From Terriglobia bacterium (GTDB taxonomy: Bacteria > Acidobacteriota > Terriglobia > Terriglobales > Acidobacteriaceae), in NCBI GenBank assembly GCA_020072645.1, contig JAIQGK010000006.1, positions 248,001 through 312,000 on the forward strand: 64,000 nucleotides of DNA. Reading direction: 5' to 3'. The number at the start of each line of letters is the position of its first letter. Position 1 is the stretch's first letter. Below are positions 1 through 9,740 of the stretch, piece after piece. The notes beneath the pieces were generated by a model. The model did not search any database. It was not told the origin of the DNA and saw only the letters and a list, made by a program, of their open reading frames with translations. Both the position numbers and the translations under genes were made by a program.

Positions 1-1
1 C

Positions 2-1264
2 CGCGACCACCTTAGCGCGGTCACATTCATCAAGAACCTAGCTAACTTGTGTGCCGATCAAGGCAGACTAGTTGAAGCTGAGTCGCTCTACTGTCGTGTT
101 GTGATGATCCTCGAAAAAAATCCGGCATTGGGCGGGATAAGCGCGATTGACACGATGGAAAGCCTCGCTCTTGTTTATCGCTCTCAAGGAAAATATGCCG
201 AAGCTGAAGCGATCTATTTACGCGTTTTAGATTTGACAACTCAAACGTTGAGCAAAAGTGAACCTGGGTTGGCTTCAATCCTGAACCGCACAGTCGGCAA
301 TTTAGCAACAATCTACAGGATACAAGGGCGTTTTCAGGAATGGGAATCTCTTTATCATCGAGTGATTGCTGTCAAGACTCAAGTCTTCGGGTCCGAACAT
401 CCTGAAATCGCAATCACGCTGAACCGCCTCGGGGTATTCCTGAGAATGCAAAAGCGATACAACGAAGCGGAAGTAACATATAAGAAGTCACTAAGAATTG
501 CGGAGCTCAGCTATGGAAATGAGCACCCAGAGGTCACGGCGATACTCACGAATCTAGCGATGCTCCTTCGTGTCCAAGCCAGATACGCCGAAGCAGAAGC
601 CTTATTAAAGCAGGCTCTCTCAATTAAGGAAAAAACCTTTGGCCCAGACCACCCCGACATAGCCAACACACTAAATAGCTTGGCCAGTACTTGCCAGCGA
701 GAAGGGCGCTACGATGAGGCTGAAATGTTTTATCGGCGGGCATTGAAAATTAAAGAGGCGGCATTGTCACCCTCTAATCCGGATATTTCCAACCAACTCT
801 TCAGTTTAGCATCCTTGTACTTAAGAGCTGAACGCTACCTGGAGGCTGAACCGCTTCTTGTGCGCGCGCTGGAGCTTAAAGAGAAGACGTTCGGATCGGA
901 TCACCCAGATGTTGTTGCTAGTATGAACAGTTTGGCAGGGATATATGCGCTTACAGGGCGGTTTAGCGAAGCCGAATTGCTTCTAGAGCGAGCACTATCG
1001 ATCCGGCAACGAGCACTGGGAGCCGAGCATCCTCGGACCGCCAGCAGCCTTGCAAGGCTGGCTTCATTGTATCGTCAGGAGCATCTCTACCGTCAGGCTG
1101 AGCCATTATATTTAAGGGCATTGGAAATAAGAACAAAAGTCTTAGGCGCAGATCATGTGCAAACGCTTCACACTCTGAAGCAGTTGGCGGGATGTTATCG
1201 TGAATTGGGAAGAAACACCGAGGCAGAGACTCTTCTTTTGCGCGGAAGGCTCAGTGAACAGTAG
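2..1264 (+). CDS. Kinesin-light-chain-type TPR protein, 5' end cut by window edge
   Basis: The reading frame is open from base 2, and the first in-window codons already read like a TPR helix (NLANLCADQGRLVEAESLY). The gene therefore starts left of the window; the TTG at 47 is not a convincing start. About 420 residues are visible, made almost entirely of 42-residue repeats of the kinesin-light-chain type (TPR_10/TPR_12), with recurring signatures such as YAEAEALLKQAL, FGPDHPDIANTLNSLA and RYDEAEMFYRRAL. Such arrays bind protein partners; no enzymatic domain is visible in this part, and an N-terminal effector, protease or kinase domain could lie upstream. The gene converges on mutS2, 33 bp away. 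Tetratricopeptide identity is certain; the function is unknown. Confidence 0.85.
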   Translation, partial: RDHLSAVTFIKNLANLCADQGRLVEAESLYCRVVMILEKNPALGGISAIDTMESLALVYRSQGKYAEAEAIYLRVLDLTTQTLSKSEPGLASILNRTVGNLATIYRIQGRFQEWESLYHRVIAVKTQVFGSEHPEIAITLNRLGVFLRMQKRYNEAEVTYKKSLRIAELSYGNEHPEVTAILTNLAMLLRVQARYAEAEALLKQALSIKEKTFGPDHPDIANTLNSLASTCQREGRYDEAEMFYRRALKIKEAALSPSNPDISNQLFSLASLYLRAERYLEAEPLLVRALELKEKTFGSDHPDVVASMNSLAGIYALTGRFSEAELLLERALSIRQRALGAEHPRTASSLARLASLYRQEHLYRQAEPLYLRALEIRTKVLGADHVQTLHTLKQLAGCYRELGRNTEAETLLLRGRLSEQ

Positions 1265-1297
1265 GCCGTAGCCGTACAAACGGATAGTTGACTACTC

Positions 1298-3742
1298 CTA
1301 CTCCCGCAACTCCACTACCGTCGCGCCGGCTCCGCCTTCATTCTGTTGCGGCTCTGCAACTGTCGCCACGTGAGGATGCTTTTGCAGGTATTGACGCAGC
1401 GCTTTCCGTAGAATCCCCATGCCGCTGCCGTGGACGATGCGCACGCGCGTGAGCCCCGCCAAAAATGCGCGGTCGATAAACTTTTCTACCGCGCTGGTGG
1501 CTTCGTCCACATTGCGACCGATGACGTTGAGCTCAGTGGGCGCCCTGGAATCTTCTTTTAACGTTACGGAGATGCCACGCGCTCGGGCCGCCGCGACAGG
1601 ATTTATGGCGCCGCGTGCCGCAGCTCCGCCGGGAGAGAAAACTTCCGCAACATCATGCCGGGGAATCTTCATCTTCATGTTGCCGATTTCGACTTCAAAG
1701 GTGTTCTCATCGAGTTTGCGCTTGATCACGGCGGTGCGGCCAAGGGACTTGAGCTTGACGGTATCGCCTTCAGAGATGTGCTTGACCTCATGGGGACGCG
1801 CGTTGGGATCGCCCTGGTCTGCGCCGGTTTTGTGCGCCACCACGCCGGCGTCAAACTGCTCTTTGAATTCACGGCGCAGCTTGGCGATGCGCTGCTCCGC
1901 CTGCTTGCTGAGCTTTTGCGCGGCGGCGCGGTCCTGCACGGCGCTGACGGCCTCGCGCACCTGGTACTCAAAGTCCTTGATGAGCGATTCCATCTTGCGC
2001 TCAAATTCGCGGACTTTCTGCCGCTGCTCCTGCTGGCCCTCGACTTCAAGGCGCTTCTGCTCGCGGGCCAGGTCCTGCTCGCGCTTTTGCGCGGCTTGGC
2101 GTTCGCGTTCGAGATCGCGCAGCTCAGAGTGCAGACGGTCGAGAAACTTGCTCACGTCCTGCGTCTGCGTGGTTAGGCGTTCACGCGCGGCGTCAGTAAT
2201 CTGGCGATTGAGGCCGAGACGCTGCGCAATGTTGATGCCCGCCGAAGCTCCCGGCACGCCGACGCGCAGCTCATACGTCGGCTGAAGAGTGTTTTCGTCA
2301 AAGCCCACGGCTGCGTTGAGCACGCCCGCGGTGTTGGCGGCATAGACCTTGAGCGAGGTGTGGTGCGTGGAGATCACGCTGAGCGCGCCGCTACGGCGGA
2401 AATGGTCTGCAATGGCCACGGCCAGCGCCGCGCCCTCTTCAGGATCGGTGGCGGAGCCGAGCTCGTCCAGCAGGACAAGCGAATGCGCGGTTGCGGTGCG
2501 CGAGATGAAATCAATGTTGGTGACGTGCGCGGAGAAAGTAGAAAGATTTTGCTCGATCGACTGGTAGTCGCCAATATCGGCAAGCACGGAATCAAACACC
2601 GGAAGGCGCGCCGTGGTGGCGGGTACGGGAACGCCGGCCTGCGCCATGAGCGCCAGCAATCCCAGAGTTTTGAGGCCCACGGTTTTGCCGCCTGTGTTGG
2701 GCCCGCTGATGATGAGCTGGCGATGCGCGCCGTCCATTTCAAGCGTAAGCGGGATAACCTTACCGCCTTTCGCCTTGAGGTTGCGCTCCAGCAGAGGATG
2801 GCGCGCCGCGCGCAGCTCAGTGTAATCTTCCGCCAGCTCTGGACGGACACAATCGTAGTCCACGGCAAAACGCGCCTTGCCGATTTGCAGCTCAACTTCC
2901 GCCATCACGTTGGTGGCGGTAGCAATGGCTTCACTGTGCTCACCCAGGCGCTCCGTCATCTCCTGTAGGATGCGGCGGACCTCAGCCTGCTCTTCTTCCA
3001 GCAGGCGCACAAGGTCGTTGTTCTGCTCAATGGTTTCCAGCGGCTCAATGAACATGGTCTGTCCGCTGGAGCTTGCGCCGTGAACGACGCCATTGACGCG
3101 CTTGCGCTGCTCGGTCTTTACGGGAATGACGAAGCGCTCACCACGGATGGTGACGAGTTCGTCCTGCACGGCGCCGCCTTCTGCCAGCCGCCGCAGATAG
3201 CCGCGCAGCGATTCCTGGATGGCGCGCTTTTGTTTCTCCACGTCACGGCGGATGCGCGTGAGCTCAGCGGAGGCGCGATCATCAAGCGTGCCGTCCGGCT
3301 GGATCTTGTTGCGGAAGTGGCGCAGGAGCAAGGTGAAGTCGGCAATCTGCTGGGTAAGAGCCAGCATGCCGATCCAGTGCGGCTTGACGGCGTCCGGCGG
3401 ATGAAGGGCCATCTCACGCCATTCAGAAGATTTATCCACCAGCAGGACGAGATCGCGAATCTGCTCGATTTCAAGCGTCGCGCCGGGAATGCGCGCCTTG
3501 GCCAGAAGATTGTGCGCATCGAACAGGCCGGTGAATTCGAAGCGGCCGCCGGCGGAGTAAAAGCGGCGTGATTCGTCGGCAAGCTGCTGTTGCTGGTTGA
3601 TCCATGCGCGGTCGAGCGAGGGCTCCAGTTGAGACACCTTGGCCTTGCCCAGCGGCGAGCTGACGTATGCGCCCAGAACGTCACGAAAGTGCGTGAATTC
3701 CAGGACGCGGGCGGAAGAATGCTGGAGCGGCGACGGGACCAT
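1298..3742 (-). CDS. mutS2: MutS2 family ATPase/endonuclease
   Basis: 814 residues, close to the usual MutS2 length. There is no MutS mismatch-recognition domain. An N-terminal core and clamp (about 1-320) lead into the ABC ATPase with Walker A GPNTGGKT at 347-354, then DELGSATDPEEGAAL (Walker B and signature region) and an STHHTSLK switch. A long charged coiled coil follows (about 510-630), then a KOW-like segment, and a C-terminal Smr domain with VRIVHGSGMGILRKAL. MutS2 proteins suppress recombination and in Bacillus subtilis act on collided ribosomes; the Smr domain is the nuclease part. The start is an ATG at 3742. Transcription is convergent with the TPR gene and divergent from treS. No missing motif is evident apart from a variant Smr start (LNVIGRNVDEA instead of LDLRG). 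Confidence 0.95.
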   Translation of the reverse strand: MVPSPLQHSSARVLEFTHFRDVLGAYVSSPLGKAKVSQLEPSLDRAWINQQQQLADESRRFYSAGGRFEFTGLFDAHNLLAKARIPGATLEIEQIRDLVLLVDKSSEWREMALHPPDAVKPHWIGMLALTQQIADFTLLLRHFRNKIQPDGTLDDRASAELTRIRRDVEKQKRAIQESLRGYLRRLAEGGAVQDELVTIRGERFVIPVKTEQRKRVNGVVHGASSSGQTMFIEPLETIEQNNDLVRLLEEEQAEVRRILQEMTERLGEHSEAIATATNVMAEVELQIGKARFAVDYDCVRPELAEDYTELRAARHPLLERNLKAKGGKVIPLTLEMDGAHRQLIISGPNTGGKTVGLKTLGLLALMAQAGVPVPATTARLPVFDSVLADIGDYQSIEQNLSTFSAHVTNIDFISRTATAHSLVLLDELGSATDPEEGAALAVAIADHFRRSGALSVISTHHTSLKVYAANTAGVLNAAVGFDENTLQPTYELRVGVPGASAGINIAQRLGLNRQITDAARERLTTQTQDVSKFLDRLHSELRDLERERQAAQKREQDLAREQKRLEVEGQQEQRQKVREFERKMESLIKDFEYQVREAVSAVQDRAAAQKLSKQAEQRIAKLRREFKEQFDAGVVAHKTGADQGDPNARPHEVKHISEGDTVKLKSLGRTAVIKRKLDENTFEVEIGNMKMKIPRHDVAEVFSPGGAAARGAINPVAAARARGISVTLKEDSRAPTELNVIGRNVDEATSAVEKFIDRAFLAGLTRVRIVHGSGMGILRKALRQYLQKHPHVATVAEPQQNEGGAGATVVELRE

Positions 3743-4018
3743 CTATCTATAGATGTTAGCGCACACGCGGGACTGCGGCGCAGGGAAGCAGCGTTATTTT
3801 GCTTCTTTGCGGCATGAGTAAACTCGTGCCCTGACAAAAAGTCTTCGGAGACGCGGAGAAAACCGGGAAATAAGACCCTATCACTGATTTACGCGGATAC
3901 ACTGATCAGGAACGGATAGGAGGAGCGGCACATCGGGGGAAATCGGGGCGGGGGAAAGACTCATGAAGAGCCAACTCCAGATACAATTTAATAGTCCTAT
4001 TCAGTTCACTCTGACCGC

Positions 4019-7000
4019 ATGCCGGATTGGTACAAAGACGCAATCATCTACGAAGTTCATGTCAGGGCCTTTTTCGACAGCGTTACCGATGGGATCGGTG
4101 ACTTTGGCGGATTGACCCAGAAGTTGCCCTATTTAGAAGACCTTGGCATTACCGCGATCTGGCTTCTGCCGTTCTGTCCCTCACCTCTTAAGGACGACGG
4201 ATATGACATATCTGATTACGTGGATGTGCACCGTTCTTACGGCTCATTGAAGGACTTTCAGCGCTTCATGCGTGAGGCAAAGCGCCGCGGCCTGAGAGTA
4301 ATTACCGAGCTGGTGCTCAACCATACGTCTGACCAGCATCTCTGGTTTCAGCGTTCAAGGCGTGCGCCCCCGGGCAGCCGCTGGCGGGATTTTTACGTTT
4401 GGAGCGATACCTCGGACAAGTATCGTGACGCGCGCATCATCTTTAAGGACTTTGAAAGCTCCAACTGGACGTGGGACCCGGTCGCCAAGGCCTATTACTG
4501 GCATCGATTCTATTCACACCAGCCGGACCTCAACTGGGAAAATCCAGAGGTCCGCAAGGCCATGTTTGCCGCTATGGATTTCTGGTTCGATCTGGGCGTG
4601 GACGGCCTGCGCCTTGACGCGGTGCCATACCTGTTTGAGCGCGAAGGAACAAACTGTGAAAATCTGCCGGAAACCCACGCCGCTTTAAAAGAGCTGCGCA
4701 AGCATGTGGACGAAAAATACCAAGGCCGCATGTTGCTGGCGGAAGCCAACCAGTGGCCGGAAGATGCTGTCGCGTATTTCGGTAAGGGCGACGAGTGCCA
4801 CATGGCATTTCATTTCCCCATCATGCCACGCCTATTCATGGGCCTGCGCATGGAGGACCGCCACCCTATCACGGAGATCCTGCGCATAACGCCGGCGATT
4901 CCGGAAAATTGCCAATGGGCCATGTTCCTGCGCAACCATGATGAACTTACGCTGGAGATGGTGACGGACGAAGAGCGCGATTACATGTACCGCACCTACG
5001 CACAGGACCGCGGCATGCGGATCAACCTTGGCATTCGCCGGCGGCTTGCGCCGCTGCTGGAAAATGATCGCCGCCGTATTGAACTGATGAACGCGCTCCT
5101 GCTCTCCCTGCCCGGAACCCCAGTCCTGTATTATGGCGACGAAATCGGCATGGGCGACAATATCTATTTGGGTGATCGCAACGGTGTTCGCACGCCGATG
5201 CAATGGAGCCCGGACCGCAATGCCGGTTTCTCCCGCGCCAATCCGCAGAAGCTTTACCTGCCGGTAAACATTGATCCGGAATATCACTACGAAGCGCTCA
5301 ATGTAGAGACGCAGAATAACAACTCACACTCTCTGCTGTGGTGGATGAAGCGAATGATCGCGCAGCGCAAACAGCATCCGGCCTTCGGACGTGGGAAGAT
5401 GGAAATCCTGTTCCCCACCAACCGCAAGATATTGGCTTTTGTGCGTGAGTTTGAGGACGAGAAGATCCTGGTGGTAGCCAATCTTTCGCGCTTTACTCAA
5501 TGCGCGGAACTGGACTTATCCAGGCATCGTGAAGCCGTGCCGGTGGAAGTTTTCGGTCGCAACCGTTTTCCCGCGATCACCGAACAGCCCTATCTGCTTT
5601 CCCTGGGACCACATGCCTTCCAGTGGTTTCATCTGCAGCCACTTGAGCAGAGTCAGGAATCGTTTTCCGTTACGGCGCGAGCGGAAGACATACCTGTACT
5701 TGCAATGAACGCACAGGAACTCTTCAACACGGCCACGCGGAACAATATTGCGAAACTGCTTCCGATGATCCTGCGCAGGCGATCATGGTTCATCAACAAG
5801 CATCGTACGATCCGGCAAGTGAGTATCCATGACGTAATCGCTTTGCCAGAAACCATGGCGCATATTCTGCTGATAAACGTTGAATATACTGATGGAGAAC
5901 CAGAGCAGTTCACCGTTCCGCTTTCGCTCACGACAGGGGAACAGGCCGAAACGATTTTGCGGGAAAAACTCTATACGGTCCTGGCAAAGGTAAAAGGCCT
6001 GCCTGATCCACAGTCCATTCTCTATGGATCGGTCTTTGACCGGCAGTTCAATGACGCATTGCTAAAGGCCATGCTGCGCCGTCGCCGGATCAAGGGAGAA
6101 AAAGGAGACATTGTTGGAACGCATACGCGGGCTTTTCGTGAAGCCTGGGGTCGCGTCCGCTCCAATCTGGAGCCGCAGCCGCAAACGCTGGATGCGCACA
6201 AGATCCAGGTAACGTTGGGACAGGATTTTGTTTTCACCATCTATCGCGAAGTGGAACAGGGGCCGAACCCGGACCGTGAAATTGGGGAGTTCCTGACGAA
6301 CCATACGAACTTTGCTCATATTGCCCGCACACTGGGGGCGATCGAATACCGCGTAAGGCAGGAAGATGAGAGCGAAGAAGTGACAACGCTCGGGACTCTT
6401 ACGGCCTACGTTCGCAATGCAGCAGATGGTTGGACATACACGCTGGACCATCTGGGACTTTTCTTTGAGCGCGCGCTGGCCATTGGCGAAGATGATCCGC
6501 GATTGAAGGAACTGACCTCAGGCACTCCCTTTGCCTTGTCCTCTCAACCGGTCCCGCGCGTCATTACTGAATTGCTGGGAGGCCATGCTGAAACGGCGGT
6601 CCTGTTGGGGCGCTGCACCGCTGAATTGCACGCTGCGCTCAGCAGCCATCCGGAGATGCCGGAATTTGCGCCCGAGCCTTTCACGGAGTTCTATCGTCAC
6701 AGTCTTTATCATGGATTTCTGGCGCAGATGAATAAGTCGCTTGATGCGCTTCGCCAGCAAGTGGAGCATTTGTCCGGTGCGGCGCATGAGGAAGCGCGGG
6801 CCGTGCTGGAGCAACAAGCTGCCCTGGGGGAACGCTTCAACGCCCTTCGAGACATGCGCATTTCTGGGATGAGAATGCGCCATCATGGCGACTATCACCT
6901 GGCAAATGTGCTTTACAGCGGCAGTAATTTCATCATCAAGAATTTTGATGGAGACTATACAAGGCCCATGAGTGAGCGACGCATCAAACGATCGCCCGTT

Positions 7001-7330
7001 AAAGATGTTGCCAGCATGGTCCGCTCACTTCACTATGTGTCGCACGCGGTGCTCTTCAATCATGTTCCCGGAATTGTTCCTACGCAGGATGACTCGCGCC
7101 TGGAACGCTGGGCCAAGGCCTGGTATCAATGGGTAAGTGCGCTGTTCCTGCGGGGATACTTTGAAACCGCCGGCGCCGCTGACTGTTTGCCGCAAACCCA
7201 GCCGGAAATCAAGGTCTTGCTTGATGCCTTCACGCTTGAAAAGGGATTGATGGAAGTCGAGTATGAACTTCGGCACCGGCCGGATTGGGTGCGAATTCCT
7301 CTCCACGGAATTCTGGAACAACTGCAATGA
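4019..7330 (+). CDS. treS: Trehalose synthase fused to a maltokinase-like domain
   Basis: 1103 residues, the length of TreS-maltokinase fusions. Residues 1 to about 550 are a GH13 maltose alpha-D-glucosyltransferase that interconverts maltose and trehalose. Its catalytic residues are intact: nucleophile D200 (DGLRLDAVPYLF), acid/base E242 (LLAEANQWPE) and D308 (RNHDEL). Residues about 560-1100 match the Pep2/Mak kinase, with the HGDYHLANVL loop at 956-965. Two kinase positions look lost: the ATP-binding lysine of the family's LKLFRR strand aligns with T740 (FTIYREVEQG), and the metal-binding aspartate of DFEGEP is N975 (KNFDGD). The domain may therefore be a pseudokinase; this is my alignment from memory. 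The TGA overlaps the malQ ATG (ATGA), implying translational coupling. No GlgE gene is in the window. Confidence 0.93.
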   Translation: MPDWYKDAIIYEVHVRAFFDSVTDGIGDFGGLTQKLPYLEDLGITAIWLLPFCPSPLKDDGYDISDYVDVHRSYGSLKDFQRFMREAKRRGLRVITELVLNHTSDQHLWFQRSRRAPPGSRWRDFYVWSDTSDKYRDARIIFKDFESSNWTWDPVAKAYYWHRFYSHQPDLNWENPEVRKAMFAAMDFWFDLGVDGLRLDAVPYLFEREGTNCENLPETHAALKELRKHVDEKYQGRMLLAEANQWPEDAVAYFGKGDECHMAFHFPIMPRLFMGLRMEDRHPITEILRITPAIPENCQWAMFLRNHDELTLEMVTDEERDYMYRTYAQDRGMRINLGIRRRLAPLLENDRRRIELMNALLLSLPGTPVLYYGDEIGMGDNIYLGDRNGVRTPMQWSPDRNAGFSRANPQKLYLPVNIDPEYHYEALNVETQNNNSHSLLWWMKRMIAQRKQHPAFGRGKMEILFPTNRKILAFVREFEDEKILVVANLSRFTQCAELDLSRHREAVPVEVFGRNRFPAITEQPYLLSLGPHAFQWFHLQPLEQSQESFSVTARAEDIPVLAMNAQELFNTATRNNIAKLLPMILRRRSWFINKHRTIRQVSIHDVIALPETMAHILLINVEYTDGEPEQFTVPLSLTTGEQAETILREKLYTVLAKVKGLPDPQSILYGSVFDRQFNDALLKAMLRRRRIKGEKGDIVGTHTRAFREAWGRVRSNLEPQPQTLDAHKIQVTLGQDFVFTIYREVEQGPNPDREIGEFLTNHTNFAHIARTLGAIEYRVRQEDESEEVTTLGTLTAYVRNAADGWTYTLDHLGLFFERALAIGEDDPRLKELTSGTPFALSSQPVPRVITELLGGHAETAVLLGRCTAELHAALSSHPEMPEFAPEPFTEFYRHSLYHGFLAQMNKSLDALRQQVEHLSGAAHEEARAVLEQQAALGERFNALRDMRISGMRMRHHGDYHLANVLYSGSNFIIKNFDGDYTRPMSERRIKRSPVKDVASMVRSLHYVSHAVLFNHVPGIVPTQDDSRLERWAKAWYQWVSALFLRGYFETAGAADCLPQTQPEIKVLLDAFTLEKGLMEVEYELRHRPDWVRIPLHGILEQLQ

Positions 7331-8859
7331 TATTTCCTCGATCAGCCGGCATACTGCTGCATCCCACGTCCTTGCCTGGCGCTAATGGAATAGGCGAATT
7401 GGGAGCGGAAGCGCTACGTTTTTGCTCGTATCTGCATGATGCAGGCATAAAAATCTGGCAGGTGCTGCCATTGAATCCAACCGGATACGGCGATTCACCT
7501 TATCAAGCGCTTTCGGCATTTGCTGGAAATCCGCTGCTCATCAGCCTGGAAGCGCTGGTTGAAGAGGGATGGCTTGAGAAGGAAGACTTGCAACGATTGC
7601 CGGAGTTTCCCACAGATCGGGTGGATTTCAGCAAAGTGATTCCATGGAAATTCAGTTTGCTGCGAAAAGCGGCTTCTAAGTTTTTCGCATCCGTGAAAAT
7701 CGAAGTCAAAGCTGATTTTGAGAAATTCGTCCAGGAAAACCAGGCCTGGCTGAATGGCTATGCTCTTTTCATGGCTGCCAAAGATGCGCATCAGGGCAAA
7801 GTGTGGACGGAATGGGACCCGGATCTGGCTGCGCGCGAACATTCAGCCATTGCAAAATGGAGAGAAAAGCTCTCATTTGAAATCGCCGCTTACAAGTTCT
7901 GGCAGTTTGAGTTCTTTCGCCAATGGAATGTGGTTCGAGAGAATTGTGCGCGTCTTGGGATTCGCATTATGGGCGATATTCCCATTTATGCTGCGCATGA
8001 TAGCGCTGACGTGTGGGCGCATCCAGAGATGTTCTGGCTGGATGAAAAGGGAAGTCCGCTGAAAGTTTCCGGCGTCCCTCCAGATTACTTCAGCGCCACC
8101 GGACAGCTCTGGGGAAATCCACTGTACCGCTGGGACACGATGAAGAAGGACGGCTACCGCTGGTGGATTGATCGCGTGCGCGCCTCGCTCAAGATGTTTG
8201 ACATAGTGCGGCTTGATCATTTCCGCGGCTTTGAAGCATATTGGGAAATCCCCGCGGGCGAGCCGACAGCGATGCACGGCAAGTGGGTCAAAGGTCCCGG
8301 CGCTGAACTCTTTAAAGTCCTTACGGACAAACTTGGCCCGCTGCCGATTGTCGCCGAGAATCTGGGCGTGATTACGCCGGAAGTGGAAGCCATCCGGAAG
8401 CAATTTGGCTATCCAGGAATGGCGATTCTGCAATTTGCTTTCAGCACTGATCCGCAGGCGCCTACTTTTCGTCCGCACAATTATGAGCAGCAACTTGTGG
8501 CTTATACCGGCGGGCATGACAATGATACCATGTTCGGATGGTGGCGTTCCGGCGTGGCCCAAAGCACGCGTACTCAAGCTGACGTAAGAAGAGAGTATGC
8601 CGATGCACAGAATTACTTCGGCGTCAGCGCAGCCCAATTTAATGAAGAAGTAAACTGGATCTTTATTCGCGAAGTCATGAAGTCCGTGGCAAACACTGTC
8701 CTATTTCCCATGCAGGATGTATTGGGACTTGGCAGTGAAGCGCGCATGAATACCCCTGGCACCCTTGGCGGCAACTGGACGTGGAGGTTATGTCCCGACA
8801 GCCTTCGCGAGGCGGACCAGTGCCGGTTGAAGCTATTCACCGAAATGTACGATCGCTAG
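7327..8859 (+). CDS. malQ: 4-alpha-glucanotransferase (amylomaltase)
   Basis: 510 residues, the short plant DPE1/Thermus type of GH77 enzyme. It transfers glucan segments between maltooligosaccharides and releases glucose. Start: the ATG at 7327 overlaps the treS stop, and the family N-terminus (RSAGILLHPTSLPG) begins there, so an upstream in-frame ATG at 7285 inside treS is rejected. Catalytic residues are visible: nucleophile D297 (IVRLDHFRGF), acid/base E344 (IVAENLGVIT) and D398 (GGHDNDT). Pairing with treS suggests a cytoplasmic maltose/trehalose/glycogen module. The stop lies 11 bp from the convergent phosphopantetheinyl transferase gene, with no obvious terminator between them. Confidence 0.95.
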   Translation: MIFPRSAGILLHPTSLPGANGIGELGAEALRFCSYLHDAGIKIWQVLPLNPTGYGDSPYQALSAFAGNPLLISLEALVEEGWLEKEDLQRLPEFPTDRVDFSKVIPWKFSLLRKAASKFFASVKIEVKADFEKFVQENQAWLNGYALFMAAKDAHQGKVWTEWDPDLAAREHSAIAKWREKLSFEIAAYKFWQFEFFRQWNVVRENCARLGIRIMGDIPIYAAHDSADVWAHPEMFWLDEKGSPLKVSGVPPDYFSATGQLWGNPLYRWDTMKKDGYRWWIDRVRASLKMFDIVRLDHFRGFEAYWEIPAGEPTAMHGKWVKGPGAELFKVLTDKLGPLPIVAENLGVITPEVEAIRKQFGYPGMAILQFAFSTDPQAPTFRPHNYEQQLVAYTGGHDNDTMFGWWRSGVAQSTRTQADVRREYADAQNYFGVSAAQFNEEVNWIFIREVMKSVANTVLFPMQDVLGLGSEARMNTPGTLGGNWTWRLCPDSLREADQCRLKLFTEMYDR

Positions 8860-8870
8860 ATATCATCAGC

Positions 8871-9608
8871 TCACAATCCCCAGTCCCATTCTCGATATTC
8901 AAGTTTATGATCTTTTCCTTCAAGGATGATGGCTGCGGCATAGCCCTCAGGGGCAGGAATACTGTACATGCTCCATCGCGCCGCCTCATCGGGAGAGGCT
9001 TCAACGCGCAACAGGCTGGGCTTGACTCCCGATCCAAACGCGACTTCAAAACTATCCAGCGGGAGTGATAAGCCCTGTCCCACTGCTTTGATGTAGGCTT
9101 CTTTTCGTGTCCAGCAACTGAAAAATGCGGCGGCCCGTTCTGTGGCGTGCATTGCCCGCAACCTGGCTACTTCTCCGGGCGCAAAGAAGCGCTGTGCAAT
9201 TTCATCGGTCGCAAACTCCTGGTTGATATACTCAATATCAACGCCAATACAGGCATTGCTCACCACGCCCAGAAGGGCGCGGTCGCGGGAGTGCGATAGG
9301 TTGAATTTCAATCCAGACTCGTTGAATTCTCCGGCAAGCTCCGGTTTTCCGTTTGCAGCGTAGAAAAATATGATTTTTTCAGGCGTCACATTCAGGTACC
9401 CCGCTAGAATCGATCGCATGGCCGCGCGAGCTGCAATGAAGCGGACTCTGTCCCGGTCAAAATGGAAACGGTCAGCTCGCTGATTTTCATCTGGCGAAAG
9501 AATATCCCGATATCGGTCAGCCTGCTCTCTGGGCAAGGCAATGTCGAACTGCCAGAGATGGACTGTGCCTGAAGAAATCCTCTGAGGGGCGATCGAGCTT
9601 AAAGCCAT
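8871..9608 (-). CDS. 4'-phosphopantetheinyl transferase (Sfp type)
   Basis: 245 residues, the usual length for Sfp/Gsp-type enzymes. It transfers 4'-phosphopantetheine from CoA to a serine of acyl- or peptidyl-carrier proteins. Family motifs are present: a basic CoA-binding region ([15 protein letters not shown]), the magnesium-binding GVDIEYI and the W-x-x-KEA motif in [16 protein letters not shown]. No PKS, NRPS or carrier-protein gene is adjacent, so the substrate may lie elsewhere; in Acidobacteriota this class often serves as the only holo-ACP synthase (inference). Downstream of the sugar-kinase gene in the same orientation with a 132-bp gap; co-transcription is possible but unproven. 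Confidence 0.93.
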   Translation of the reverse strand: MALSSIAPQRISSGTVHLWQFDIALPREQADRYRDILSPDENQRADRFHFDRDRVRFIAARAAMRSILAGYLNVTPEKIIFFYAANGKPELAGEFNESGLKFNLSHSRDRALLGVVSNACIGVDIEYINQEFATDEIAQRFFAPGEVARLRAMHATERAAAFFSCWTRKEAYIKAVGQGLSLPLDSFEVAFGSGVKPSLLRVEASPDEAARWSMYSIPAPEGYAAAIILEGKDHKLEYREWDWGL

Positions 9609-9740
9609 GTTCGGGTTCCTATTTGCGAGCGGTTGAAATGGCGCTCAAGACATCCTTTCATCATCTGAGCGACACTTTACCAGAGAGGCAAGCAAATGTG
9701 GCAAGACTGTGTGACGATTCACCCCATACGAAAAGGGATT

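Noticed and set aside
1419-2285. 288-codon plus-strand frame within mutS2
   Set aside because: It is the complement of a strongly coding mutS2 region with Ser/Arg-rich low-quality translation.
3855-3925. Possible short hairpin element before treS
   Set aside because: Only a partial match to the words in the 36320 inverted repeat; too weak to call.
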